Source: JANQMX01 sp965247175 (GTDB taxonomy: Bacteria; Pseudomonadota; Alphaproteobacteria; Kiloniellales; DSM-21159). From it: DNA of 64,000 nt. Below, piece by piece: positions 13,309-21,256 of the stretch. The stretch is taken from assembly GCA_965247175.1 (NCBI GenBank), contig OZ252006.1:1984001-2048000 (forward strand). The letters run 5' to 3'. Under the pieces are notes generated by a model. That model made no database searches. It saw only the letters and a program-made list of their open reading frames with translations, and was not told where the DNA came from. How positions within the stretch are numbered: the stretch's first letter is position 1; every line of letters begins with the position of its first letter. The translations under genes were made by a program, and so were the position numbers.

Positions 13309-15963
13309 TTAGCCGTTGCGCACCGACGCCAAGAAGCCGTCCACTTCGCTGCGCAGTGTCTCCGACTGCTGCGCCAGCAGGCTGGCGGCCTCCAGCACCT
13401 GCGTGGCGGAATGGTCAGCTTCGCTCGCCGCTTGGTTCACGCCCGAGATGTTGCTGGTGACCTCCTGCGAGCCATCGGCCGCCCGGCCGACAGTCGACGC
13501 GATCTCCTGGGTCGCCGCTCCCTGCTGCTCCACGGCCGCAGAGATGGAAGCGGAGATCTCGCTCATCTCTCGGATGATCTCGTTGATGCTCTCGATCGCT
13601 GTGACCGAGTCCTGAGTGGCCGATTGCATGCCGCCGATTTGCGTCGAAATCTCTTCCGTCGCCTTGGCCGTCTGCGTGGCCAGGGACTTGACCTCAGAGG
13701 CCACCACAGCAAAGCCCTTGCCGGCGTCACCAGCCCGCGCGGCCTCGATGGTGGCGTTCAGTGCCAGCAGGTTGGTCTGCTCGGCGATGTCCTGAATCAT
13801 GCTGACCACTTCGCCGATCTTGCTCGCCGCCTGAGCCAAGCTTTCGACCTGCTCGTTGGTTTGCGTGACCCTGGCCTCCGCTTCGGTCGCGATCTTGTTG
13901 GAATGCGCGACCTGCCGGCCGATCTCCGTGATCGAGCCGGCCAGCTCCTGCGCCGCCGAGGCGGCTGCCTGCACGTTGCCGGAGGTGTCCTCCGCCGCTG
14001 CCGTCACAGCAGCAGCCTGGTTCGTCGTCTGCTCGACCGTCGCCGACATGCCGCGCGCCGACGCCTGCATCTCCGTCGCGGACGAAGACACCACCTCGAC
14101 CACGCCCTTGACGCTCTCCTCGAAGCGGTTGGCGAGCGCCAGCATGTCCTCTCGACGCTTCTGTTCGGCTTGCGCACGCTCTTGCTCGCTGAGGCTACGG
14201 GCTTCTTCAGCCGCCCGCAGGTCGTCTCGGAAAACAACCAACGCGGCAGCCATGTCGGCGACCTCGTCACGGCCACCGCTCGGCACCTCGGCCTGCAGGT
14301 CGCCGCCGGCAATCCGCTCCATGGATCCAGCCAGGGTCGTCAGCCGTGCCACCAGGTTGCGGCCGACATAGAGCCACGCGATAGCCACGCAAGCGATCAC
14401 GCTGGCAATGGCAATGATAGCGAGCCAGAGCTTGCCGCTACCGATCGCGGCCCCGACGGCTTCCGTACCGGCATCGAGCTCGACACTCGTCGACTGGACG
14501 ATCGCTCCGACCACCTCGCCGAGCTGCGCCGCGCTCGCGCGGCTGTCGGCGGTTGCCTCGTTTGCCGTTTCGATGGAGGCCAGCTCGGCGCTGCGCGCGG
14601 CAAAGACACTGTCATCGCCGGCACCGAATGCGATCAGAGATGCAGAAAGCTCGCGAATCTGCTGCGTCGCCGGGTCGTCGGCCAGACCCGCCAGTTCCTT
14701 TTCCATCCTGCGTACGGCCGAAGCATAGCGCTCCTTCGCCGGCGGAAGGTTGGCAATGCTGGGGGCCGTGGCCGATTGGCTCAGAAGGCCGACGGTCAGG
14801 TTGGCATCAGCGGCAACTTGCAGCAGTGCCGTCAAACGGCCGACGCCCTGGTCCATCAATCGGCCGATCGATTCGGCGCTCTCGGAGGTCGCCAGCTCGC
14901 TGCCGATCACGACCTCGAAGTTGGCGTCGTCCACCATCGGGGTCAGCGTGTCGAGAAACTCCCTTTGCAGCTCGGCAAGCTCGCGGCGCATGACGGCGAT
15001 ACGCCCGGCAGCGGAGCCACGGCTGAGCTGCGGCAGCTTGAGGTAGGTCTCGCGCTGGGCGAAGAGGCCGTCTTCCGCAAAGGCCAGGTTCTCAAGGCGG
15101 TTGGCCATGTCGGTCAAGGCCTGCCGTTCCTCGCCCTCCGGCAAGGCGGCGAGGCTCTCGGCGAGCTTCTTGAAGTCCGCCACCAGCTTCTCCCGCTCAG
15201 GGATGAGCTCCGCCTCGGTGTTCACGCTGGAAGCCTGCAACATGACGCTGCTGGCATCGTTCGCCCAAACCAGCACCTCGAGCGCACTGCGAAGCTGGGT
15301 GACCTCGTTGGCGACCAAAGCGGAAATGGCGCTGCTGGCACTGCTCGTCGCTTCTTCGCCGGCCATCACCAACTCGAACTTGGCGTCATCGATTGCCGTG
15401 ATCAGAACTTCGAAGAACCGGACGTGGAGCGCTTCGAGTTCGGCCAGCCGCGTCTCGCGCTGCTGCTTCAGGCCGAGGCGCGCAACGACGCTGCCATCCA
15501 GGCTCTGAGTCACCTCGCGCAGCTTCGCGATCTGACCACGAATGCTCTCCACCGCCGCTGCATCGGCGCCACGCGCCGCCAGCGCGTTGAGATTCTCTTC
15601 CAGTTGGGCAAGCCGCTCCTCAAGCGTGCCGACGACCGACTGGCGCTGCGCATCGCTATTCGCTGCCGCGAGTTGGGGTGCCGTGGCCGCAACGGCCGCG
15701 GCCTCGGCCTGCAAGCGCAAGGCCTCGGTCATGGCCGGCACGCTGCGCTCGGTCGCCGCCTGGAAAGCTCGATCAACGCCGTTGAACGCGAACCAGGCGA
15801 TGCCGCAAGCCAGAATGGTCAGCGCGGCAACGCTGCCAAAAGCAAGAAAGAGGCGCGACTTGATGCCGAAGCGCAGGCCACCGGCGGTCTGGTCTTCGTG
15901 CATATCAATCGAACCCGCGTTGTCGATTTCTCGATTGTCGTCCTGGGCGTCCATGGCAGTCAT
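13309..15963 (-). CDS. Methyl-accepting chemotaxis protein with tripled helical sensor module
   Basis: An 884-residue chemoreceptor. A membrane segment at about 37-60 follows a 35-residue cytoplasmic tail. The periplasmic part (about 61-510) is unusually long and all-helical. A second membrane segment (about 512-533), HAMP (to about 590) and the MCP signalling domain follow, with the hairpin tip IAEQTNLLALNATIEAARAG at 727-746. Within the sensor a module of about 80-90 residues occurs three times (near 84-175, 230-310, 380-462). The preceding segment VDDANFE/IDDAKFE plus GSELATSES/GEEATSSAS is doubled. No CheW-binding pentapeptide is visible at the C terminus. It lies downstream of an orphan binding protein on the same strand, a possible ligand partner. 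Confidence 0.95.
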   Translation of the reverse strand: MTAMDAQDDNREIDNAGSIDMHEDQTAGGLRFGIKSRLFLAFGSVAALTILACGIAWFAFNGVDRAFQAATERSVPAMTEALRLQAEAAAVAATAPQLAAANSDAQRQSVVGTLEERLAQLEENLNALAARGADAAAVESIRGQIAKLREVTQSLDGSVVARLGLKQQRETRLAELEALHVRFFEVLITAIDDAKFELVMAGEEATSSASSAISALVANEVTQLRSALEVLVWANDASSVMLQASSVNTEAELIPEREKLVADFKKLAESLAALPEGEERQALTDMANRLENLAFAEDGLFAQRETYLKLPQLSRGSAAGRIAVMRRELAELQREFLDTLTPMVDDANFEVVIGSELATSESAESIGRLMDQGVGRLTALLQVAADANLTVGLLSQSATAPSIANLPPAKERYASAVRRMEKELAGLADDPATQQIRELSASLIAFGAGDDSVFAARSAELASIETANEATADSRASAAQLGEVVGAIVQSTSVELDAGTEAVGAAIGSGKLWLAIIAIASVIACVAIAWLYVGRNLVARLTTLAGSMERIAGGDLQAEVPSGGRDEVADMAAALVVFRDDLRAAEEARSLSEQERAQAEQKRREDMLALANRFEESVKGVVEVVSSSATEMQASARGMSATVEQTTNQAAAVTAAAEDTSGNVQAAASAAQELAGSITEIGRQVAHSNKIATEAEARVTQTNEQVESLAQAASKIGEVVSMIQDIAEQTNLLALNATIEAARAGDAGKGFAVVASEVKSLATQTAKATEEISTQIGGMQSATQDSVTAIESINEIIREMSEISASISAAVEQQGAATQEIASTVGRAADGSQEVTSNISGVNQAASEADHSATQVLEAASLLAQQSETLRSEVDGFLASVRNG

Positions 15964-16027
15964 GTTTTGACCTGGCTTTGTGTCTTACTTTTTCGTTGAC
16001 GCGTTTGCTGAGGCGGCGAGCCTTCGC

Positions 16028-16062
16028 GAGGCGGGGTGCGCGCGTTCGGCGCTCCCCGCCTC
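16028..16062 (-). other. Hairpin between binding-protein and chemoreceptor genes
   Basis: Perfect nine-pair stem GAGGCGGGG (16028-16036) / CCCCGCCTC (16054-16062), ten bases past the stop of the binding-protein gene in the direction of transcription. No T-run. It may protect the upstream mRNA or attenuate read-through into the chemoreceptor gene. Confidence 0.45.
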
Positions 16063-16071
16063 AACGAAAGG

Positions 16072-17256
16072 CTAGCTGGTGCCGCCGAGGCGCTCGACGG
16101 CCTTGAAGCTGCCGTCGGGCTGGATGATGGACAGGAAGACCTCGTCCATGCCCTGGTTGTCGCCCGGGCCGTAGCTCAGGACCACGCCACCGAGATCAAA
16201 GCTGCCGGTGTTGTAGATGGCATCGAGCATGGCCTGCCGGGTCACGTCTCCATCGATCTTGCGCAAGGCTTCGATGGCTATGCGGCCGGTGATGTATCCC
16301 TCCAGAGACACGAAGCCCGGCTGGGCGCTGGGATTGGAGGCCTTGAGCGCGGCCTGATAATCCGCGACCAGCGGGATGGAACTGTCCCAGGGGAAGGGCA
16401 CCACCTGGGTAACGACCACGCCCGCACCGTCGGGGCCGAGCTCGCCTGCGAGAGCCTTGGAGCCGACGAAAGAAATGTTGACGAAGGTCACGTCCATCTT
16501 GACCTTGCGAGCCAGCTTGATGAACTCGGCCGCCGGCTTGTAGGCGCCGACGATGACGACAGCCTGCGGATCGGCCTTGCGGATTTCGAGCAGGGCCGAC
16601 TTCACCGCGGTCGTGTTGCGCTGATAGGTGCCCTCCGCAACCAGCTGCATGCCACGCTTCTCAAGCGCCTTGTTGACACCGGACAGACCGACGCGGCCGA
16701 AGCCGTCATCCTGATAGAGGATGGCGATCCGATCGTGCTTGAGGTCCTCGGTCAGATGCTTGATCCAAGCCTCGGTCTCGGCGTCGTAGGTATTGCGCAC
16801 GTTGACCACATTGCTGAGCGCCGGGTTACGCAGGAAGCCCGCGCCGGTGAAGGGGCCGATGAAGGGCACGGCGGCATCGGTGGCGATCGGCTGGGTCGCC
16901 TTCGACGTCGGCGTCCCGACCGGACCGATCAAGGCGAAGACGCGGTCGCCCTCGATCAAGCTTCGGGTGTTTTCGATAGCGCGGTCCGGCTCGTAGCCGT
17001 CGTCCAAGCTCTTCAGGGTCAGAGTGCGGCCGTTGACGCCACCTGCCCGATTGGCTTCCTCGAAAGCAGCCAGGATGCCTTCGCGCATACCGCTACCTAG
17101 TGCGGACGCGGGCCCGTCCAGCGCCGCCGACTGACCAAAAACGATCTCATTGGCGGAGACACCATCTTCCGCGCTCGCGGAGCCGACTGCGGCCAGGCAA
17201 AGGCCCGCCGCGGCAAGCGACGCCACAACACCATGCTTGAAGGAAATAGTCTGCAC
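16072..17256 (-). CDS. Leu/Ile/Val-type ABC transporter substrate-binding protein
   Basis: A 394-residue type I periplasmic binding protein of the LivJ/amide-binding branch. The signal peptide (about 1-30) ends VGSASA. The mature N terminus shows the branch pattern EIVFGQSAALDGPAS, then GGVNGRTLTLKSLDDGYEP and VFALIGPVGTPTS. The GTG start is chosen because AGGAGGA stands about seven bases upstream; a longer form would bury the signal peptide. No permease or ATPase genes are near, so it is an orphan component. The following gene on the strand, 108 bases on, is a chemoreceptor with a very large sensor, so delivery of ligand to that receptor is an attractive but unproved role. Confidence 0.9.
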   Translation of the reverse strand: MQTISFKHGVVASLAAAGLCLAAVGSASAEDGVSANEIVFGQSAALDGPASALGSGMREGILAAFEEANRAGGVNGRTLTLKSLDDGYEPDRAIENTRSLIEGDRVFALIGPVGTPTSKATQPIATDAAVPFIGPFTGAGFLRNPALSNVVNVRNTYDAETEAWIKHLTEDLKHDRIAILYQDDGFGRVGLSGVNKALEKRGMQLVAEGTYQRNTTAVKSALLEIRKADPQAVVIVGAYKPAAEFIKLARKVKMDVTFVNISFVGSKALAGELGPDGAGVVVTQVVPFPWDSSIPLVADYQAALKASNPSAQPGFVSLEGYITGRIAIEALRKIDGDVTRQAMLDAIYNTGSFDLGGVVLSYGPGDNQGMDEVFLSIIQPDGSFKAVERLGGTS

Positions 17257-17506
17257 TGCTCGGTCCTCCTGTCTCGGATCCCTCCGCCGAGAAGCGCTGC
17301 CCAAGAGCGAAATCGCGCGTCGGCTGGATTGGCGAGACAGATTTGCCGCCGAGAGTTGATTTCCACTTAATTTCTACGCAAGCCCTGTAGATTCCTCTTT
17401 TCACACAAAAGAGTCGACACTCGCTTTAAGTGCACAACAAGTCCTGGGGAACTTTGAAAACATGAGATAAAGCCTCGAAAGTTTGGTTCAGATGAGAAGG
17501 CGCTTT

Positions 17507-18592
17507 CTATTCCAAAGAGAATTTCACGGCTGCGACCGGTGGTAGACGCATCTCAGGCGCAGTCCAGCTTTCACCGCCGTTTTCCGAGATCCACAGCCCA
17601 CCGCTGGTAGAGCCGAAGGCCAGGCGGTCACCTGTCTCGTCGACGGCCAGGGCATGGCGATAAACCAGGTCATAGGCATGCTGCTGCGGCAATCCCTGGT
17701 GCAGCACCTCAAAGCTCTCGCCGCCATCGCGGGTGCGGGACACCACCAGCTTTCCGTCGACAGGAATGCGTTGCTCGTCTTTGATCGCCGGCACGAACCA
17801 AGCGGTCTTTGGGTCAGCCGGATGAGCGACGACAGCGAAGCCGAAGCCGGAGGGTCGCGCTGAAGGCAAGAGCCGCCAGGTCTCCCCTGCATCTTCGGAA
17901 AGGAAGATGCCACTGTGATGCTGGCACCACATGACCTTTGGATGAGCCGCGCAGCGTGCCAGCTGGTGTATGTCCTGTGCGATCGGGTCGCCGCGCTGAT
18001 CGGGAGGCATGTATTCATTGTCCATGCCCTGGTTGATGACCCGCCAGCTGGCACCGCCGTCGGTGCTGGCCCAGATACCGGCGCAGGACACGCCGATGCG
18101 AATGTCCTCGGCATTGTGTGGGTCGACCAAAACGCTGCTGATGCCCGGCTGCTCGCCGCCGGCGACCCCCATCCATTGCCGGCGTTCCGGTAGGCGCCAC
18201 AACGTCTCGACCAGCGCCCAGCTCTCGCCGCCATCGTCGGACCGAAACAGGCCACCCGGCATGGTGCCGGCCCAAAGACGTCCTTCGACACCGCCGGGTA
18301 CCATCGTCCAGATCTTGCCGAGCGTCCAAGGATGCGGATCGTCCTCCGCATCTTCCGGCTTGGGCGGAAAGGCCGGCGCCGGAAGCTCGCGCCATGTCCC
18401 TTCTCCATCCTTGCGCCAGAGCTTGGCGCCGAAGTGACCGAGATCGAGCGCGGCAAAGACGGTCTCGCCCTGCGCCAGAACGGCCGACACCGGGTCGCCG
18501 AGGAAGTCGACCGCGGCGACATCCCAGCCACCGTTTCGCCGCCGCAGCTCGAACAGCCCTTTGCGCGTGCCAACGTGCAATCGATCGCTCAT
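17507..18592 (-). CDS. BNR/Asp-box beta-propeller (sialidase-like) protein
   Basis: A 361-residue protein built of Asp-box repeats: SDDGGESW (118-125), STDGGASW (176-183), SEDAGETW (232-239), TRDGGESF (287-294) and SENGGESW (336-343), spaced as in a bladed propeller. No signal peptide, so cytosolic. The fold is that of exo-sialidases and photosystem II assembly factors, but I see no arginine triad that would support sialidase activity, so an enzymatic label would be unsafe. The ATG at 18592 follows GGGAGAAAGG. The upstream gene's stop (18604) is within 12 bases, and that gene encodes a ThiS/MoaD-like protein. This pairing suggests a joint, unknown function. Confidence 0.85.
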   Translation of the reverse strand: MSDRLHVGTRKGLFELRRRNGGWDVAAVDFLGDPVSAVLAQGETVFAALDLGHFGAKLWRKDGEGTWRELPAPAFPPKPEDAEDDPHPWTLGKIWTMVPGGVEGRLWAGTMPGGLFRSDDGGESWALVETLWRLPERRQWMGVAGGEQPGISSVLVDPHNAEDIRIGVSCAGIWASTDGGASWRVINQGMDNEYMPPDQRGDPIAQDIHQLARCAAHPKVMWCQHHSGIFLSEDAGETWRLLPSARPSGFGFAVVAHPADPKTAWFVPAIKDEQRIPVDGKLVVSRTRDGGESFEVLHQGLPQQHAYDLVYRHALAVDETGDRLAFGSTSGGLWISENGGESWTAPEMRLPPVAAVKFSLE

Positions 18593-18603
18593 GCCTTTCT
18601 CCC

Positions 18604-18873
18604 TCACCCCCCGGTCAAGGCCTGGAGGACATAGATCTCGTCATCCTCGCCCACAGGATCGCTGAGCCCTGCACGGTCGCGCACCGAGCGGCCGTTGACG
18701 AAGACAGCCACATGCCGCCGCAGGGCGCCCTGGTCGTCGAGGACATAGCTTCGCAGCCGCGGGTTCTCGGCGAAGGCCGCGCTCAGCGCTTCACCGAGTG
18801 TGCGCCCGGCCACCTCCTGCATTGGCGCATCCAGAAAGCGCTCGAGCTGGCTGGTGAAATGAACCCGGGCCAT
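18604..18873 (-). CDS. ThiS/MoaD-like beta-grasp protein ending in Gly-Gly
   Basis: An 89-residue protein with the ubiquitin-like pattern of sulfur carriers: VFVNGRSV, then D..LSDPVGEDDEIYVLQALTGG, ending exactly in GG as needed for C-terminal adenylation and thiocarboxylation. It is not the molybdopterin-synthase MoaD of this genome region, which lies at 54097-54348 in a cofactor operon. It sits between an SRPBCC gene and the BNR propeller gene (12-base gap to the latter). No ThiF/MoeB-type activating enzyme is nearby. Role unknown; sulfur transfer or protein tagging is suggested only by the tail. Confidence 0.85.
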   Translation of the reverse strand: MARVHFTSQLERFLDAPMQEVAGRTLGEALSAAFAENPRLRSYVLDDQGALRRHVAVFVNGRSVRDRAGLSDPVGEDDEIYVLQALTGG

Positions 18874-18891
18874 GCGCGGAGCCTCCCCGTC

Positions 18892-19383
18892 TTAGCCCTC
18901 TCTGGACTGCGCCTCGGCAAGGTAGGCGGCGAGACTGTCGAGGCTGAAGCCCCAGCCCTCGCCATGCTGGTCGCGTGTCTCCGTCGCATCGAAAAGCTCT
19001 TGACGCAGGGTCACCTCGGTCGCCTGGCCGCGCTCCGCGAATGTCACCGTGACCAAGGTCTCGTAGCCGCGCTGCCCATCATCATCGAGCCAACCCCAGG
19101 TGAAGCAGAGGCGCGAAGCCTCCTCGATCTCGCGGTACACGCCAGTGATGCGAAGCAAGCTACCGTCGCTCATGTGCATCTCGACGAAGTATTCACCGCC
19201 GACCCGCAGGTCGCGTCTAAAGTGGGTGACGGTCGAACCGGAGCAGCCCCACCAGCGGGCAATGTGCTCGGGCTCGGTCCACATTTTGTAGACCAGGCGC
19301 ACGGGCGCGTCGAACACGCGGGTGATGACGAGAACTCGGTCTTCCGCGGCCGCCGCCGCGACGGCGCTAGCTGTCTCCACCAT
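18892..19383 (-). CDS. SRPBCC / AHSA1-like protein
   Basis: A 163-residue START-like (Bet v 1 fold) protein of the AHSA1 group, with VFDAPVRLVYKMWTEPEHIARWWG near the N terminus, GGEYFVEMHMSDGS and WGWLDDDGQRGYETLVTVTF in the middle, and HGEGWGFSLDSLAAYL at the end. Such proteins form a hydrophobic cavity and are often encoded after an ArsR regulator, as here: its start lies 17 bases inside the regulator gene, so the two are translationally coupled. Ligand unknown. Confidence 0.9.
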   Translation of the reverse strand: MVETASAVAAAAAEDRVLVITRVFDAPVRLVYKMWTEPEHIARWWGCSGSTVTHFRRDLRVGGEYFVEMHMSDGSLLRITGVYREIEEASRLCFTWGWLDDDGQRGYETLVTVTFAERGQATEVTLRQELFDATETRDQHGEGWGFSLDSLAAYLAEAQSREG

Positions 19384-19717
19384 GACGAGTCTCCTTGCTC
19401 TGCAGTTCGGTGAGATAGTCCTCCAGCCGGTCGAAGCTCTGCTCCCAGAAGCGGCGGTAGCTCTCGAGCCAGCCCGAGGCCTGCTCCAGTGGCGCAGGCT
19501 CCAGACGACAAGGCCGCCACTGCGCCTCCCGCCCCCTCACGATGAGCCCGGCGCGCTCCAGCACCTTGAGGTGCTTGGAGACCGCCGGAAGGCTCATCTC
19601 GAAGGGTTCGGCAAGCTCCGTGACGCTGGCCTCACCCTCGGCAAGTCGGGCCAGTATGGCCCGCCGGGTGGGGTCGGCGAGAGCGGAGAAGGTGGCGCTG
19701 AGACGGTCGGAGGACAT
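19367..19717 (-). CDS. ArsR-family transcriptional regulator
   Basis: A 116-residue winged-helix protein: ALADPTRRAILARLAEGEASVTELAEPFEMSLPAVSKHLKVLERAGLIVRGREAQ-type sequence is the ArsR DNA-binding core (about 12-66). There are no cysteine metal-binding motifs, so it belongs to the non-metal branch that accompanies SRPBCC genes. It overlaps the SRPBCC gene by 17 bases, and a TTAAC/GTTAA dyad 23 bases upstream is a likely autoregulatory site. It is probably first in a four-gene operon with the SRPBCC, ThiS-like and BNR proteins. Confidence 0.92.
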   Translation of the reverse strand: MSSDRLSATFSALADPTRRAILARLAEGEASVTELAEPFEMSLPAVSKHLKVLERAGLIVRGREAQWRPCRLEPAPLEQASGWLESYRRFWEQSFDRLEDYLTELQSKETRHGGDS

Positions 19718-19739
19718 GGAGTTGGCGAAAATCTCGTAA

Positions 19740-19755
19740 TTAACTGGCAGGTTAA
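19740..19755 (-). promoter_or_regulatory. Dyad upstream of the ArsR gene
   Basis: TTAAC-tggcag-GTTAA, five perfect pairs around a six-base centre, 23 bases before the ArsR start codon. Size and position fit an ArsR-type autorepression operator. Confidence 0.45.
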
Positions 19756-19857
19756 GTACAGTTTCTGGCGATTGCGGTCAAGCTGCAAAGCGAGCCGATG
19801 ATCGGAAAAAGCCTGCCTTGTATTCAGACTGCTCTTAGTCCGTCGTAGACGGAGCCT

Positions 19858-20670
19858 TCACCCGACCTCTGCCGCCGGCACGCGGCGACCGTAGAAGCCG
19901 AGGCGCTCTTCCTCGCTAAACTGCACGCCCTGCCGCTCGTAATAGGAGAGTACGGCGACAACGCGCGGCCGCGTTCCTTCAGTTGGTGTCACGCGATGAG
20001 CTGTGTTCTCGCCCTTGAAGACGCTAAGCGTCCCCGGCGCCTGCACGAGAGAGCAAACCTTGCCGTCCTGCCCCGCTAGAAGGCGCGCGACACCGTCGTA
20101 GTTCGGGTCGGCGATGCTGCGGAGATCACGGCGGTACTGAAAGACACCGCCGGCCTGCGGCGCCTGCAACAGGAGGGTTACCGTAAACTCCGCCCGGTCG
20201 AAGTGCCAGTTCAGCGCCTCGCCGGACCGGTAAGCCATCACGTTGACCCGGGCCATAGGGTCGGCCATGGCGTGAAGGCGCGGCTTGTTCAGGGTAGCAG
20301 CGAGGAAGTCGGCCAGCGGCGGCCAGTCGTAAATGCTGCAGATCAGGGCACCCGGCAGCTGGTCGCCACAGACTGTGTGGTTGGCTGTCTCGAGAGGCTG
20401 CAGTGCCGGATGGTCCTCGGGAATCTCTGGAACCGACGGCTCGAAATAGATGTTGTGGCTGCGCCGATGGGTGAAGCTGGCGTCGTCCATGACCGGCATG
20501 ATCTCGGAGAGGCAGCGCCTCACGCCTGCAGGCCGCAGAAAGCCAGGCAGATCGAACATGCCCTCCTCAACGAGACTCTCTCGGCATCGCGCGATCAGCG
20601 CCTGCCCCTCGTCACTCTCCGGCTCCCGCAGGGGATAGCGCTCCAGGTCGAGATAGCCTTGCATCGTCAC
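19858..20670 (-). CDS. 2-oxoglutarate/Fe(II)-dependent dioxygenase-like protein
   Basis: A 270-residue protein with the double-stranded beta-helix iron motif. NWHFDRAEF gives His156-x-Asp158, TAHRVTP gives the distal His225, and RPRVV supplies the 2-oxoglutarate-binding Arg (234 or 236) at the usual spacing. The segment between, with GGVFQYRRDLR and PGTLSVFKGEN, matches the strand pattern of this superfamily. It would use oxygen and 2-oxoglutarate to hydroxylate an unknown substrate; similarity in style is to small-molecule rather than protein hydroxylases. It stands alone, with no biosynthetic partners beside it. Confidence 0.82.
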   Translation of the reverse strand: MTMQGYLDLERYPLREPESDEGQALIARCRESLVEEGMFDLPGFLRPAGVRRCLSEIMPVMDDASFTHRRSHNIYFEPSVPEIPEDHPALQPLETANHTVCGDQLPGALICSIYDWPPLADFLAATLNKPRLHAMADPMARVNVMAYRSGEALNWHFDRAEFTVTLLLQAPQAGGVFQYRRDLRSIADPNYDGVARLLAGQDGKVCSLVQAPGTLSVFKGENTAHRVTPTEGTRPRVVAVLSYYERQGVQFSEEERLGFYGRRVPAAEVG

Positions 20671-20805
20671 CTATGCCCTCTATCGACGCTGTGATCGGCA
20701 TAGCTGAAGACACCGCACAAGATTGCGCTATCGCATTCTCGCCGCCGATTGACGCGGCTTGGCAAAGACCGAACGCCTCAGCCCCACTCCGCTCAATTGA
20801 GGTGA

Positions 20806-21024
20806 CTATGCTCTCTGAAGAGCCGGTGCATCGCTTCGGCCACGACGGAAGAAACCAAACTTCCAAGCCTTTTCGTGGAAGTAAAAGGCGACGGTGTTGA
20901 CCGCGGGCTCGATCAGGGCGATCCCGCCGGCGATGACCAGCGAGCCCGTCAGTGCGTAGGCGACGCTGAAGCCGACGACGAAGTGAACAACGCCGAAACT
21001 GACCGTTTTCATCAGGTCGCGCAT
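20806..21024 (-). CDS. DUF2061 small membrane protein
   Basis: A 72-residue protein with two hydrophobic segments (about 8-27 and 29-48) and the DUF2061 features KTVSFGVVHFVVGF and EPAVNTVAFYFHEKAW. Function of the family is unknown. Start at 21024 is supported by AGGAG seven bases upstream. Its promoter region contains a strong dyad with an embedded Fur-box-like sequence, so iron control is possible. Confidence 0.85.
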   Translation of the reverse strand: MRDLMKTVSFGVVHFVVGFSVAYALTGSLVIAGGIALIEPAVNTVAFYFHEKAWKFGFFRRGRSDAPALQRA

Positions 21025-21041
21025 GACAAGCTCCTCTTAGC

Positions 21042-21076
21042 TATCTTTGAATGCGACTTATTATCATTCTAAGATA
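21042..21076 (-). promoter_or_regulatory. Dyad with Fur-box-like core upstream of DUF2061 gene
   Basis: TATCTTTGAATG (21042-21053) and CATTCTAAGATA (21065-21076) are reverse complements at 11 of 12 positions. The inner 20 bases (21050-21069) agree at 16 positions with the window's clear Fur box region (from 5777). It lies 18 bases before the DUF2061 start codon, in an ideal place to block transcription. Confidence 0.55.
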
Positions 21077-21256
21077 AGAAGAATTGGCTGACCGTCAAGT
21101 CGTCTGTTGGGAAGGCTTGTACTGAAGGCCTCCACTTTTCCGGCAACGGCCCAATCGAGGGCCGCTTGCTGCAAGACCAACGGCGCGAGAGACTGGCAGC
21201 CGAAAACCCAAGACAGGCACCTTGCCCAACCCATCGGCGAGACCAGGAGCTCAGCC

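Noticed and set aside
13411..15999. 862-codon open frame opposite the chemoreceptor
   Set aside because: It mirrors the chemoreceptor gene in a high-G+C region; its translation is Arg/Leu/Asp-rich without domains, while the minus strand encodes a complete MCP.
17507..18592. Calling the Asp-box protein a true sialidase
   Set aside because: Asp boxes define the propeller fold, but the arginine triad and FRIP-type motif of sialidases were not seen.
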